Shown here in pieces: positions 37,306 through 48,351 of a stretch of 64,000 bases of DNA. Position 1 is the first letter of the stretch; every line of letters starts with the position of its first letter. Source of the stretch: JAOSJL01 sp963704035 (GTDB taxonomy: Bacteria; Actinomycetota; Acidimicrobiia; IMCC26256; JAOSJL01); NCBI GenBank assembly GCA_963704035.1, contig CAVPGR010000002.1:620001-684000 (forward strand). The letters run 5' to 3'. A program made the translations under genes and the position numbers. The notes beneath the pieces were generated by a model. It did not search any database. It had not been told where the DNA came from and saw only the letters and a list, made by a program, of their open reading frames with translations.

Positions 37306-40165
37306 ATGTCGGATTCGCTCGTCATCCGCGGGGCGCGGGAGCACAACCTCAAGAACATCGATCTGACGCTGCCCCGCGACGAGCTGATCGTCTTCACCGG
37401 GCTCTCGGGCTCGGGGAAGTCGAGTCTCGCCTTCGACACCATCTACGCGGAAGGGCAGCGGCGCTACGTCGAGTCGCTCTCGGCGTACGCCCGTCAGTTC
37501 CTCGGGCAGATGGACAAGCCCGACGTCGACTTCATCGAGGGTCTCTCACCGGCGATCTCGATCGACCAGAAGGCGGCGTCACGCAACCCACGATCGACCG
37601 TCGGCACGATCACCGAGATCTACGACTACCTGCGGTTGCTCTACGCTCGTATCGGTGTGCCGCACTGCCCGGAGTGCGGCCGGGAGATCACGCGCCAGAC
37701 GCCGCAGCAGATCGTCGACCGCATCCTCGAGCTCGACGACGGCACCCGGTTCCAGGTCCTCGCGCCGGTCGTGCGCGGTCGCAAGGGTCGTTACGACGGG
37801 ATGCTCGCCGAGCTGGCCCAACAGGGCTTCACGCGCGCCCGAGTTGATGGAGACGTCATCGACCTCTCCGCCGTGAAGGGAGAAGCGCCGGAACTCGAGC
37901 GATACGAACAGCACACGATCGAGGTCGTCGTCGACCGGCTCGTGCGCAAGAAGGGGATCGAGCGCCGACTCGCCGACTCGCTCGAGACGGCTCTCACCCT
38001 CGCGGAGGGCGTCGCCGAGATCGAGGTCGTGCCACGCGGGGCGGACGACGACTCGGAGCCCGAGCTGCTCACGTTCTCCGAGCACCTCGCCTGCGACCAC
38101 TGCGGCATCTCGTTCGAGGAGCTCGCGCCACGTAACTTCTCCTTCAACTCGCCCTACGGCGCCTGCGAGCACTGCGACGGCCTCGGCACACGCTACGAGG
38201 TGGATCCCGAGCTCGTCGTGCCCGACGAGGATCTGAGCCTCGACGACGGCGCGATCGCACCGTGGGCGGGATTCCGCGGCGAGTACTTCAGCCGGGTCCT
38301 CGCCTCGCTGTCCGACGAGGAGGGTTTCTCCACCGAGAAGCCGTGGAAGCGCCTGGCCAAGAAGGCGAAGAAGACGATCCTCTACGGCGCCGGCGACAAG
38401 AAGATCAAGGTCCGCTACAAGAACCGCTACGGGCGGGTGCGGCAGTACTCGAGCCGGTACGAGGGCGTGATCCGCTGGCTGGAGCGCCGACACGACGAGG
38501 TCGAGTCCGAGCGCACCCGCGAACAGATCGAGGGGTACATGCGGTCCGTGCCGTGCCCCGAGTGCGGTGGCGCCCGGCTGAACCCGGCGTCGCTGGCCGT
38601 CACGATCGGCGGCCGCGGGATCCACGAGGTCGGTGACATGTCGATCCGGGGCACGGCCGAGTTCTTCGCGGAGATCGAGCTCACCGAACGTGAGTCGATC
38701 ATCGCCGAGCGGGTGCTGAAGGAGGTCAACGAGCGGCTGCGCTTCCTGCTCGACGTCGGGCCTCGACTACCTGGGCCTCAACCGGTCGTCGGGCACGCTG
38801 GCGGGTGGAGAGGCGCAGCGGATCCGGCTCGCGTCACAGGTCGGCAGCGGGCTGGTCGGAGTGCTCTACGTCCTCGACGAACCGTCGATCGGGTTGCACC
38901 AGCGCGACAACCGGCGCCTCATCGACACGCTCATCCGCCTCCGCTCGCTGGGAAACACCGTCATCGTGGTCGAACACGACGAGGAGACGATCCGTGTCGC
39001 CGACCGCGTCGTCGACATCGGGCCGGGCGCAGGGGAGCACGGCGGCGAGATCGTGGTGGCAGGTTCCGTCGACGACGTCATGGCGACGTCCGCCTCGATC
39101 ACGGGCCAGTACCTGTCGGGTGAACGCGAGATCTCGGTCCCGGAGTTGCGCAGGGCGCCGGGCGAGGAGTGGCTCACCGTACGCGGCGCCCGGGAGCACA
39201 ACCTCGACGGGCTCGACGTGGAAGTCCCGCTCGGCTGTTTCGTGTGCGTCACGGGGGTGAGCGGGTCGGGCAAGTCCACGCTGGTGAACGACATTCTCTA
39301 CCGCGCGCTCATGAAGCGCATCTACAACTCCAAGGAGGTCCCGGGGCGCCACAAGGCGATCGAGGGGGAGGAGTTCCTCGACAAGGTCATCAACATCGAC
39401 CAGTCACCGATCGGGCGCACGCCCCGTTCGAACCCGGCCACGTACACGGGTGTGTTCGACAAGATCCGGGCGCTGTTCGCCAAGACCCACGAGGCGAAGG
39501 TCCGCGGCTACCAGCCCGGCCGCTTCTCCTTCAACGTCAAGGGCGGTCGCTGCGAAGCCTGCTCGGGTGACGGCACGATCAAGATCGAGATGCACTTCCT
39601 TCCCGACGTCTACGTGCCGTGCGAGGTGTGCAAGGGGGCGCGCTACAACCGCGACACTCTCGACATCACGTGGAAGAACAAGAACATCGCCGAGGTGCTC
39701 GACCTCTCGATCGAGGACGCTCTCGGCGTTTTCGAGAACCAGCCGACGATCGCGCGGCGGCTCCAGACGCTCGTCGACGTCGGGCTCGGATACGTGCGCC
39801 TCGGTCAGCCCGCTCCGACCCTGTCGGGAGGGGAGGCACAGCGGGTCAAGCTGTCCACGGAATTGGGCAAGCGATCGACGGGCCGCACGATCTACCTGCT
39901 CGACGAACCGACCACCGGCCTGCACTTCGACGACGTCCGAAAACTCCTGGGGGTCCTCTCCCGGTTGGTCGACACAGGCAACACGGTGCTCGTGATCGAG
40001 CACAACCTCGACGTGATCAAGTCGGCCGACTGGCTCGTGGATCTCGGGCCGGAGGGGGGCGACGGCGGGGGCACGGTGGTGGCCGAGGGTCCACCCGAGG
40101 CGGTCGCCAAGGTGCCCGAGAGCCACACGGGGCGGTTCCTCGCCCCCGTCCTCGGCCTGGACTGA
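37306..40165 (+). CDS. uvrA: UvrA, excinuclease ABC subunit A, one frameshift
   Basis: DNA-damage sensor with two ABC ATPase halves, about 952 residues. The first Walker A is FTGLSGSGKSSLAFDT and the second is VTGVSGSGKSTLVNDI. Zinc sites include CPECGREI, CDHCGISFEE, CPECGGARLN and CEACSGDG with CEVCKGARYN. Signature motifs read LAGGEAQRIRLASQVGSGL and LSGGEAQRVKLSTELGKRST. One extra G near 38762 breaks the frame just before the first signature motif (VGLDYLGLNRSSG expected). The leaderless start is at 37306. It follows uvrB by 52 bases. Confidence 0.95.
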
Positions 40166-40281
40166 CCGGGTCGCGCTCACGGGAGCCGCACGCGCCGATG
40201 AAGATGCACGCGGGCGGCGTATGCGACCGGCCACGTGGTGCGCGTCGCCTGTGACGTTCGCTGTCATGATGAGAGGTCTGT

Positions 40282-42103
40282 ATGGACCCGATCGGGACAC
40301 AGGTGCACGATCTCGACGCCGCGCCCCGACGATGCTGCCCCCGGCCGGTGCCGCTGGGTCGGCTGACGAAGACGCCGACGACCGGCTTTTCGTCGTCGCG
40401 TCGCAGCGCAGCTTCGCCGCCCCGTCGTGGCGGCCTGGTGCTCTTGCTCGTGTACGTGGCTGCGTCGCTTCTGACGAATCCGGGGGGTTCGCTCAGTTCC
40501 GACGTCGGAGCGAAGGTCGCCACGCTCAAGGCGTCGAGGAGAGCGGCGGCCTCGATCTCGACGTCGGCTACTGGGCCGAGGATGTCGACCCGGAGGGTGT
40601 GCTGCATCCGCTCTACCAGTCGAATCGTGTGGGTGACGGTGGATCGCGGTGACGACACTGCCGATGCTCCTCCCGGCGATTCCGCTGTGGCTGCTCGGTG
40701 GATACCGGCGCGTCGATTCTGCTCGCGATGGCGGGTTCCGTCGCCGCCGCCTTCGCCGCACGGGCGATCGCCCGCCGTCTTGGCGCCGAGACGGGTGGAG
40801 CGCCTACTGGCTCGTCGGGTCTGGCGTCGCCCGTCGCCATCTACGCCCTCGTGTTCTGGGAGCATTCCGTGGGTCTGGCGCTGCATGGCGTGGGCGGTCG
40901 TGCTGTTTCTCGATGTTCTGCACGGGACAGGCCGGCTGGCGGACGGCGTGTGCGGTGCCGGAGCACTCATCGGGCTGGCAGCGACGATGCGAACCGAGGC
41001 CCTGCTCTACGGAGCGGTGGTCGATGGCCGTCGTCCTGCTCCGACTTCTCTGGGTATTTCGACGGTGCCGTACCTCGAGTCTCTTTCCGTTCGGCTTCGC
41101 CGTACCGTCGGGTATCGGGACTTCGCGGCATTCACTCGGCGTCGTCGCTGCTCCTCCGGCCAACGAGCTGCTCGAGCGGGTGTGGCTCGGCGGACCGTTG
41201 CGGTCCGGTCGTGCTGTCGGCAGCCGCGGAGAGCTCCGGTGCGCATCTGGGTGCGACGCGTCGACGAGGCGTACCAGCACGCTTCTCGGTGTGAACCAGG
41301 TCGCCGAACCGGCACGCGACGCGCTGATCGGGCTGTCTGATTCTCGCCCCACTGCTCGTCGGCGGCCATCGGCGTCTGTATCCGGCGTCGAGAACGCCTG
41401 CTTCCCGTCGCCATGGTGCTGACCTCCTGGGCCCTGTTCGTCGTCGTGTTCCGGAACGGGCCAGGCTTCCTCCCGGGTCTGTTCGTGGCTTCTCCCCTCG
41501 CGGTCTTCGGCCTCGTGACCATGTGGAGAAGCTCCGACCGGAGGACATGCTCGGATCGGTGCACTCGTTGCGGTGCCCGGTGTCGTCTCCTTCGAGTATG
41601 TGGGCGGCGGCATTCCCCAGTGGGGTGGGCGCTACCTCCTGCTCTCGGGATTCCTTCTCCTGGTTCTGGCGACGCTGGATCTGCCGAAGCTCGACGCACT
41701 CGGTGCGACGCTCCTGATCGTGCCGGCCGTCGCCGTGACGATCTTCGGTTTCGTGTGGACCGTCCAGCGTTCCCACACGCTCGCCGAGTTCGGGGAACTC
41801 GTCGCGGCGCGACCCGAACCCGTCGTCGTGATCGACGTCGGCGTTCCAGTTCCGAGAGATCGCCGCGTTCTACGAGGACGGCCGATATCTCGCCCTTCCG
41901 CTGACGATCCCAGCTGCCGGTTCTCGAGAACGCCCTCGAACGACCTCGGTGTCGAGGAGTTCGCTCTCCTGGAACACGACGACCCCGACGAGGAACCGAT
42001 CGGTCCGATCGGCCCCTACGAGCCCACGACGACCGACGTGGAGGAGTTCCTGCCCGGCGTCGACTTCCGGATCGTCCACTACGACAAGGTTCCGGAGGTT
42101 TAG
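40282..42103 (+). CDS. Polytopic membrane protein of the polysaccharide locus, heavily frameshifted
   Basis: No single frame is long, but hydrophobic and conserved-looking pieces follow in order: LVLLLVYVAASLLTNPGGSL, LDLDVGYWAEDVDPEGVLHP, LPMLLPAIPLWLLGG, ILLAMAGSVAAAFAARAIAR, SPVAIYALVFWEHSVGLAL, MVLTSWALFVVVFRNGPGFL, YLLLSGFLLLVLATLDLPKL and FRIVHYDKVPEV. Joined, they give a protein of about 600 residues with roughly ten membrane helices and a soluble C-terminus, like GT-C-fold glycosyltransferases. Some ten indels are needed. It precedes the sugar-phosphate transferase by 5 bases. A polymerase or mannosyltransferase role is only a guess. Confidence 0.5.
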
Positions 42104-42108
42104 CAGCC

Positions 42109-43419
42109 GTGCGCCGAATCGCCATTGTCACGATGTACGCGGGGATCGTGGCCCTCGTCGTGGCTTTCAGCAAGGTCCACGCTGTCTGGAACGACTACGA
42201 CTACTCCGACTCCCGCCGCCTGGCGTGGTCGATGGCGTACATCGCGGCTCTCGCCGTATCGGCGTACATCCTCGGCCTACCCGACATCCGTCGCGGTCGC
42301 TCGGTGCTCGGGAGAGCTGTGGCTGCGGCTGCCTTGGGGGCACTGGGCATCTCGGTGCTTCAGCTGTTCGTCGGCGATGCTCTGCTTCCGCGGGTCGTCG
42401 TGTTCGGTTCGGCGATCGCCGTCGTGCCGCTGTACATCGTCACCGCCTGGATGGCCGCTCGAGGTCGGGCCCGGGCCGAGGGACGCGACCGTGTCGTCGT
42501 CGTGGCGGATCCGGAGGAGATCGGCGATCTCGCGGAGGAGGTGGAGCACGAGTCGGAGCGGCCCGCCGCCCTCGACTCGGTGCTGCATCCGACGGAGGTG
42601 GCGTCAGATCGCCGGCTGGTCGGAGCTGTTCAGACGAGTGGAGCGACGCTCGTGGTGCTCAGCCGCGCTGCTCAGGACGACCATCGGATCGTCGAACAGG
42701 CCGAGGCTCTTCATGCGGCCGGCACCCGCGTCCGGTCCGTGACACGCTTCTACGAGGAATGGCTCGGCAAGCTTCCGATCTCGGAGCTGGAGCGCGTTTC
42801 ACTGCTCTTCGACATCAGTGAGGTGCACGGACAGATCTACGGGCGGGTCAAGCGCCTCTTGGATCTCGGCGCCGGAGCAGTTGGTCTCGTCCTCATGTTG
42901 ATCGTCACGCCCTTCGTCCTGGTGGGCAACATCGTCGCCAGTCGAGGCCCGCTGCTGTTTCGTCAGCAGCGGGTCGGGCGCAACGGGCGTGTGTTCACGA
43001 TCCTCAAGTTCCGGTCGATGCGCCCCGATCCCGGGGCTGACGAGCACGGTGAGTGGACAACGATCGACGATCCTCGGGTCACGCGGTTCGGTCGCTTCCT
43101 GCGCGCCAGTCGCGTCGACGAGCTCCCGCAGATGTGGAACATCCTCCGGGGCGACCTCTCCATCGTCGGCCCGCGTCCCGAACAGCCACAGTACGTCGAG
43201 CGTCTCTCCGAGAAGATCCCGTTCTACGATCTTCGCCACCTCGTCCGTCCAGGCCTCACCGGTTGGGCGCAGGTGAAGTACCGCTACGGAGCGAGCGAAC
43301 AGGACGCGCTCGAGAAGCTCCAGTACGAGTTCTTCTACCTCCGCCACCAGGGCGTGCTGCTCGACCTGCGGATCATCGGCCGAACGCTGCGCAGCCTCGT
43401 GAGCAGGCCGGGGCGATGA
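42109..43419 (+). CDS. Polyprenyl-phosphate sugar-1-phosphate transferase (WbaP/WcaJ type)
   Basis: Starts exopolysaccharide synthesis by moving hexose-1-phosphate to undecaprenyl phosphate. An intact 436 residues from GTG 42109. Four N-terminal helices and a Rossmann-like central part (RVVVVADPEEIGDLAEEVEH) precede the catalytic domain. That domain begins YGRVKRLLDLGAGAVGLVLM and has GPLLFRQQRVGRNGRVFTIL, KFRSMRPD, RFLRASRVDELPQMWNILRG and DLSIVGPRPEQP, then RPGLTGWAQV. It overlaps the next gene by 4 bases. Confidence 0.9.
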   Translation: MRRIAIVTMYAGIVALVVAFSKVHAVWNDYDYSDSRRLAWSMAYIAALAVSAYILGLPDIRRGRSVLGRAVAAAALGALGISVLQLFVGDALLPRVVVFGSAIAVVPLYIVTAWMAARGRARAEGRDRVVVVADPEEIGDLAEEVEHESERPAALDSVLHPTEVASDRRLVGAVQTSGATLVVLSRAAQDDHRIVEQAEALHAAGTRVRSVTRFYEEWLGKLPISELERVSLLFDISEVHGQIYGRVKRLLDLGAGAVGLVLMLIVTPFVLVGNIVASRGPLLFRQQRVGRNGRVFTILKFRSMRPDPGADEHGEWTTIDDPRVTRFGRFLRASRVDELPQMWNILRGDLSIVGPRPEQPQYVERLSEKIPFYDLRHLVRPGLTGWAQVKYRYGASEQDALEKLQYEFFYLRHQGVLLDLRIIGRTLRSLVSRPGR

Positions 43420-44411
43420 TCGCACCCGGGCGCGACCGCCCCTTGGTCTCGATCGTCGTCCCCATGTACAACGAGCGTGGATACATCGAGGAGTGTCTCG
43501 CGGGTTTCGCGAAGCAGAGCTATCCGCTCGAGAGCCTCGAAGTGATCGTCCTGGACGGCGGGTCGGTCGATGGCTCCCGAGAGTACGTCGAGAAGCTCAG
43601 CGAGAGCCACACGTGGCTGCGAATCGTCGACAATGCGAAGACTAAGGCGTCGGCGGCCTTCAATCGCGGAGTGGAAGAGGCGCGCGGCGAGGTCGTTTGT
43701 CTCTTCTCAGCGCACGGCGTACCAGCTCCGATGTACGTCGAACGATCTGTCGATGCCCTGCGCGATCGTGGCGCGGCTGGTGTCGGTGGCCGCTACGAGG
43801 CGATCGGCACAGATGCGCGCTCACGTGCGATCGGTCTGGCAATGGCATCTCCGTTCGGAATGGCCTCACCGCATCGATTCGCGGGTGAGGTGCAGGAGGT
43901 CGACACGATCAGTCACCCTGCTTACCTGCGCGAGGTTCTCATAGCAGTTGGGCCCTTCGACGAGAACCTTCAACGCAACTCCGACTACGAGATGAACTGG
44001 CGCATTCGGGAGCGGAACCACCGCCTCGTCTTCGACCCTTCGATCGCGTCGGTGTACCGACCGCGACGCACCCTTCGCGCGCTCGCTCGACAATTCTGGG
44101 ACTACGGGTGGTGGAAGGCGCGGGTCGCGTCGAGGCACCCTGGCTCGGTGCGAGCTCGGCATCTCGTGCCCGCTGTCTTCGCGACGGCCGTCGTACTCGC
44201 TCCGGTGCTGACGATGACGAAGAGCGGACGTCGAATGCTGGAGTTCGGCGGATTCGCCTACCTCGGGGGGCTCTCCATCTCGACTCTGTGGGTCCGGCCA
44301 TGTCGACGTGAAGCGGACGTAGGAACGTTCGTGCTCGCCTTCCCAGCCATGCATCTTTCGTGGGGATTGGCGTTCGTCGTATCGACCATCAAGGATCGGA
44401 ATCGCTCATGA
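43416..44411 (+). CDS. Family 2 glycosyltransferase (ExoA-like)
   Basis: A GT-A fold glycosyltransferase, 331 residues, intact. The nucleotide-sugar site is VSIVVPMYNERGYIEECLAG, then VIVLDGGSVDGSREYVEKLS and EARGEVVCLFSAHGVPAP. The acceptor part has SDYEMNWRIRERNHRLVFDP. The C-terminus has two hydrophobic segments, as in succinoglycan ExoA-type enzymes. ATG overlaps the previous stop (ATGA) and its own stop overlaps the next ATG. Confidence 0.87.
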   Translation: MIAPGRDRPLVSIVVPMYNERGYIEECLAGFAKQSYPLESLEVIVLDGGSVDGSREYVEKLSESHTWLRIVDNAKTKASAAFNRGVEEARGEVVCLFSAHGVPAPMYVERSVDALRDRGAAGVGGRYEAIGTDARSRAIGLAMASPFGMASPHRFAGEVQEVDTISHPAYLREVLIAVGPFDENLQRNSDYEMNWRIRERNHRLVFDPSIASVYRPRRTLRALARQFWDYGWWKARVASRHPGSVRARHLVPAVFATAVVLAPVLTMTKSGRRMLEFGGFAYLGGLSISTLWVRPCRREADVGTFVLAFPAMHLSWGLAFVVSTIKDRNRS

Positions 44412-45445
44412 CACAATCGATCGAGATGGCCGTCGTCGGCCTGGGGGCCTGGGGCTCGAACCTGGCTCGCAACGTCGAGGCGTGTTCCAATACGCGGCTG
44501 GTCGCGATCGCGGAAGCCGACGATGCACGCCGCGCCGCGGCAGCGAGTCGCTATCCGCTCGCGGAGGTTGTCGCGACCCTTGATGAGATACTCGACCGAT
44601 CCAACGTCGAGGCCGTCGTTCTCGCGACACCGGCGCGAACGCACTATGAGCTCGCACTGCGTGTGCTGGACGCGGGTCGCCATGTTCTTGTCGAGAAGCC
44701 TCTCGCTCTGACGGTCGGCGAGGCTGAGTCGATCGCGGCGGCGGGCGAGCACGCCGACTTGGTCGTGATGGTCGGCCACACGTTCCTCTACTCTCCCGCG
44801 GTGCACCTCCTGAAGGAGTACGTCACGGCGTCGGAGCTCGGGCGCGTGCAGTACCTGTACTCGCAGCGCCTCAACCTCGGCCGGATCCGGAGCGACGTCA
44901 ATGCATTGTGGAATTTCGCGCCCCATGATCTCTCGATCATGATGCATCTCCTGGACGAGCGACCCGTCGAGGTCAGTGGGCGCGGGTTCTCGTTTCTCCA
45001 GACCGATATTGACGATGTGTGCTTCGCGAGCCTCGTCTTCGAGTCTGGTGTCGGAGCCAATCTGCACGTCAGCTGGATCGACCCGCGGAAGACTCGGCTC
45101 ATGACTGTCGTGGGTGACAAGAGAATGGCGGTGTATGACGACGTGTCAGTGGACCAGAAGATCGCCCTCTTCGATGCGTGTGCCGATTCCCCTGGCCAGG
45201 AGTCGTTTGGCGAGTTCGCCTCGCTGGGCGATTTCCAGTGGCGCACTCGGTCTGGTGACATCGTGCTCCCGCGTATCGAGATGCGCGAACCGCTTCTCAA
45301 TGAAATCGAGGCTTTCGGTGACGCGTGTCTGCACCGTCGGCCGATTCCCAGCTCCGCCAGACACGGCTGCGACGTGGTGCGGGTGCTTGTGGCGATCGAA
45401 GAGTCGATGTCTCAAGGCGGAACCCCAGTCGGGATCGACTGGTGA
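44408..45445 (+). CDS. Gfo/Idh/MocA-family sugar dehydrogenase (WlbA/WbpB-like)
   Basis: An NAD-dependent nucleotide-sugar C3 dehydrogenase by context. 345 residues, intact. The Rossmann start is MAVVGLGAWGSNLARNVEAC, the EKP motif is HVLVEKPLALTVGEAE, and the catalytic region reads FAPHDLSIMMHLL. It is followed, with 4-base overlaps, by a hexapeptide acetyltransferase and a DegT aminotransferase. That is the WbpB-WbpD-WbpE (WlbABC) set that makes 3-acetamido sugars. The exact nucleotide sugar is not known. Confidence 0.82.
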   Translation: MTQSIEMAVVGLGAWGSNLARNVEACSNTRLVAIAEADDARRAAAASRYPLAEVVATLDEILDRSNVEAVVLATPARTHYELALRVLDAGRHVLVEKPLALTVGEAESIAAAGEHADLVVMVGHTFLYSPAVHLLKEYVTASELGRVQYLYSQRLNLGRIRSDVNALWNFAPHDLSIMMHLLDERPVEVSGRGFSFLQTDIDDVCFASLVFESGVGANLHVSWIDPRKTRLMTVVGDKRMAVYDDVSVDQKIALFDACADSPGQESFGEFASLGDFQWRTRSGDIVLPRIEMREPLLNEIEAFGDACLHRRPIPSSARHGCDVVRVLVAIEESMSQGGTPVGIDW

Positions 45446-46014
45446 TACATCCCTCGAGCCTCGTCGCCTCCGACGCTCAGATTGGCGCGGACGCCTCTGT
45501 CGGGTCGTTCGCCCTGCTTGGCGTCGACGGCGACGGCCCGCCACTGGTGATGGGGTCGGACGCCGTCGTTCGAAGCCACGCGGTTATCTACCGCGGTGTT
45601 GTCATCGGGGAGGTCTTTCACGCCGGACACGGCGCCCTTGTCCGTCAAGGCTGCCGAATCGGTGACGCTGTATCGATCGGGAGTCACACCGTGGTGGAGC
45701 ATGATGTTCAGATCGGCCACCGGGTTCGTCTCCATTCCCGGTGCTTCGTTCCGGAGGAGACGGTGCTCGAGGACGACGCGTGGCTCGGCCCGGGCGTGCT
45801 GATCACGAACTCGCGCTATCCAAACCAGAGTGACTCGAAGTCAAAGTTGGAGGGCGTGACGGTTCGGGAGCGAGCTGTCGTGGGAGCGGGCGCCGTTCTC
45901 CTCCCAGGTGTGGCTGTTGGGAAAGGCGCCGTGGTTGGTGCTGGCGCGGTCGTCATCGACAGCGTCGCCGATGGCAGTGTCGTCGTCGGGAATCCGGCAA
46001 CGGAGAGCCCGTGA
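45442..46014 (+). CDS. Left-handed beta-helix sugar N-acetyltransferase (WlbB/WbpD-like)
   Basis: 190 residues from GTG 45442, overlapping the previous stop. The hexapeptide repeats are clear: ASDAQIGADASVGSFALLGV, GCRIGDAVSIGSHTVVEHDV, QIGHRVRLHSRCFVPEETVL, then VVGAGAVLLPGVAVGKGAVV. The loop NSRYPNQSDSKSKLEGVTV matches WlbB/WbpD-type enzymes. It would acetylate the 3-amino group made by the adjacent aminotransferase. Confidence 0.85.
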   Translation: MIHPSSLVASDAQIGADASVGSFALLGVDGDGPPLVMGSDAVVRSHAVIYRGVVIGEVFHAGHGALVRQGCRIGDAVSIGSHTVVEHDVQIGHRVRLHSRCFVPEETVLEDDAWLGPGVLITNSRYPNQSDSKSKLEGVTVRERAVVGAGAVLLPGVAVGKGAVVGAGAVVIDSVADGSVVVGNPATESP

Positions 46015-47106
46015 GAGTCCCATTCCTCGACTTGGCGCGTCTTCATCGCACTCTGAGAGTGGATCTTGAGAGCGCTCTTGAGCGCGCACTCGACCACAGT
46101 GCCTTCATCGGCGGAGACGCTGTTCGCGACTTCGAGAACTCGTTCGCCAGCGCTCACCGCCGAGCAGGCGCGGCAGGATGCGGATCCGGTACGGATGCGC
46201 TCGTTCTTGCGCTGCAGGCGTGTGGTCTGCGGATGGGAGACGAGGTCGTCGTTCCGGCGATGACGTTCTTCGCCACGGCTGAAGCGGTCATTCTCGCTGG
46301 CGGAACACCGATCGTGGCCGACGTCCAGGGCGAGTCCCTGCTACTCGACGCTGAATCGGTCGAGGCGGTGCGGTCGGAGCGCACGGTCGCAGTGATTCCC
46401 GTTCACCTTTATGGACATGCCGTGCCGTTCGACGTACTCCAGCTGTGGCGGGACGCGGGCCTATTGGTTGTCGAGGATGCGGCCCAGGCACATCTCGCCA
46501 CGTGGGAGGGGCAACATGTCGGAGCGGTCGGGCACGCCGCGTGTTTCAGCTTCTATCCGGCGAAGAACCTTGGAGCTCTTGGCGACGCTGGAGCGCTCAT
46601 CTCGGATGACATGAAACTTCTGGACGACGTTCGCATGCTTCGCAACCACGGTCGTAGTGCGAAAGACCGCCACGACGTGGTTGGTCGGGCATCGCGTCTT
46701 GACGCGCTGCAAGCGGCGTTCTTGTCAGCCAAGCTCGCCTCACTTCCGGCCTGGACCGAGGCGAGGCGGGCACTAGCGGAACGCTATCGGTCGCGGTCTC
46801 GAGGATCAGGACGTCGTCGAACTCGTGCCGTGGCAACCTGGAGCGGTCCATCATCAGCTGGTCGTGCGGGTGCGGGCGCAGAGTCGCGACGATGTCCGGG
46901 AACGGCTGCGGGCCAGCGGCATCGGCACGGGTGTCCACTATCCGATACCGCTCTCTAGGCAGCCGGCTCTGGCTGCCATGGCTGCGGATTGCCCAGTTGC
47001 AGAGCGGGCTGCAACCGAGGTGATCTCGCTGCCCATCGACCCGCTCATGACGCTGGGGGAAGTCGATGTGGTATGCGATCGGCTACTCGAGGGTGCCTCC
47101 ACGTGA
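46011..47106 (+). CDS. DegT/DnrJ/EryC1 sugar aminotransferase (WlbC/WbpE-like), one frameshift
   Basis: A PLP-dependent 3-keto-sugar aminotransferase, about 364 residues once joined. It starts VPFLDLARLHRTLR after GTG 46011. Typical phrases are GSGTDALVLALQACGLRMGD, VVVPAMTFFATAEAVILAGG, VIPVHLYGHAVPFD, VVEDAAQAH and SFYPAKNLGALGDAGAL (the Lys holds PLP). A frameshift near 46800 separates the C-terminus (GIGTGVHYPIPLSRQPAL). The GTG overlaps the acetyltransferase stop by 4 bases. Confidence 0.85.
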
Positions 47107-47136
47107 TCTGGAGCCCAGGACGGCAAGGTTGACGCG

Positions 47137-48351
47137 ATGAAGATCGCGTACGTCACGTCATCGTTTCCCTACGGGTCTGCAGAGAGTTTTCTCGCCGCCG
47201 AGGTCGACGAGTTGGAGGGGCAAGGAGTGGACCTCCTGTTCGTGCCTGTCCGACCTGTCGAAGGCTCCGAACCTGACAGGGAGCACCTCGCTGCTCGGGC
47301 GATCTCATTGCCCGTCGTCTCGCCCTCGATTCTTCTCGGTGCAGCACTCGCGTTCCTTCGCAGTCCCAGGCGCGCTTACCGGGCAGTTCGCCATGTCATC
47401 CGAATGCAGCGACCCCGAACACTCGTACGCAATCTCGCCTCGCTACCGAAGGGCCTCTGGCTCGGTGGCGGTCTGGCGCGTCTGGGATGCGACCAGGTCC
47501 ATGCAGCCTGGGCTTCGGTTCCGGCGAGCGTTGCCATGGTCGCATCTGAGGTTGCCGATGTGCCGTGGAGCTTCACCGCGCATCGATGGGACATCGATAC
47601 CGACAATCTCCTCGCGTACAAATTGAACAATGCAGCATTCGCTCGCTTCATCTCCCAGAACGGTGTCGAACGTGCCCAGACGGTGACTGGCCGCTCCGCT
47701 GGTTCGCACTGGATTGTGATTCATCTCGGCGTCAAGTCCGTGGACGACGGTTCTGATCCACCGGCGAATCTCAATGAGCCGCCCGTGATTGTGTGCCCGG
47801 CGGCGCTCATCGAACGCAAGGGCCACCGAGATCTCCTGATCGCCGCGGCGCTGCTCCGAGATCGTGATCTTCGTTTCGTTGTGCACCTCGTGGGTGAGGG
47901 CCCACTGCGTCTCGAACTCGAGGACTCAGTCAGGGCGCTCGACCTACTTGACATTGTTCAGTTTCAGGGCCAGCTGACGCATGAAGATTTGCTCGAGTGC
48001 TTCGCGCGCAATGTCGCCGACATCGTCGTGCTCGCTTCATTGGATGAAGGGATTCCTGTCGCACTGATTGAAGCACAGGCTCAGTCACTTCCGGTCGTTG
48101 CTACCCGAGTTGGAGGAACGGCGGAACTCTGCTCACCGGAGGCGCTGGTTTCGCCGACTGATCCTGGAGCACTGGCTGATGTCCTTGAACGGATGCTGAA
48201 AGACGATGAGTGGCGACGTCGTATTGCAGCCGAGGGTCGCTCAAGCGTTAAGTCGGACTTCTCCGCGGCCCGCACGTCGGCGGAGATGCTTCATCTCTTC
48301 GAAGAGGTGAATGCGGCTGCCTGCGAGCGCGGCGCGCCTCAGGTTTCTTGA
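47137..48351 (+). CDS. Family 4 glycosyltransferase
   Basis: A GT-B fold glycosyltransferase, 404 residues, intact. The N-terminus reads MKIAYVTSSFPYGSAESFLA. The donor domain has AALIERKGHRDLLIAAALLR, LVGEGPLRLELEDSVRALDL and the GT4 E-x7-E region VLASLDEGIPVALIEAQAQS followed by LPVVATRVGG. It lies 30 bases after the aminotransferase gene. Its 3' end overlaps the pyruvyl transferase gene tail-to-tail by 13 bases. Base use is visibly less GC-rich than in the repair genes. Confidence 0.85.
   Translation: MKIAYVTSSFPYGSAESFLAAEVDELEGQGVDLLFVPVRPVEGSEPDREHLAARAISLPVVSPSILLGAALAFLRSPRRAYRAVRHVIRMQRPRTLVRNLASLPKGLWLGGGLARLGCDQVHAAWASVPASVAMVASEVADVPWSFTAHRWDIDTDNLLAYKLNNAAFARFISQNGVERAQTVTGRSAGSHWIVIHLGVKSVDDGSDPPANLNEPPVIVCPAALIERKGHRDLLIAAALLRDRDLRFVVHLVGEGPLRLELEDSVRALDLLDIVQFQGQLTHEDLLECFARNVADIVVLASLDEGIPVALIEAQAQSLPVVATRVGGTAELCSPEALVSPTDPGALADVLERMLKDDEWRRRIAAEGRSSVKSDFSAARTSAEMLHLFEEVNAAACERGAPQVS

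Noticed and set aside
35175..37442. 755-codon leftward open frame opposite uvrB
   Set aside because: It mirrors uvrB exactly and has no domain; long antisense frames are common in high-GC genes.
40282..42103. Several separate small genes in this stretch
   Set aside because: The pieces run in order with membrane segments and one shared end; one frameshifted membrane protein explains them better.
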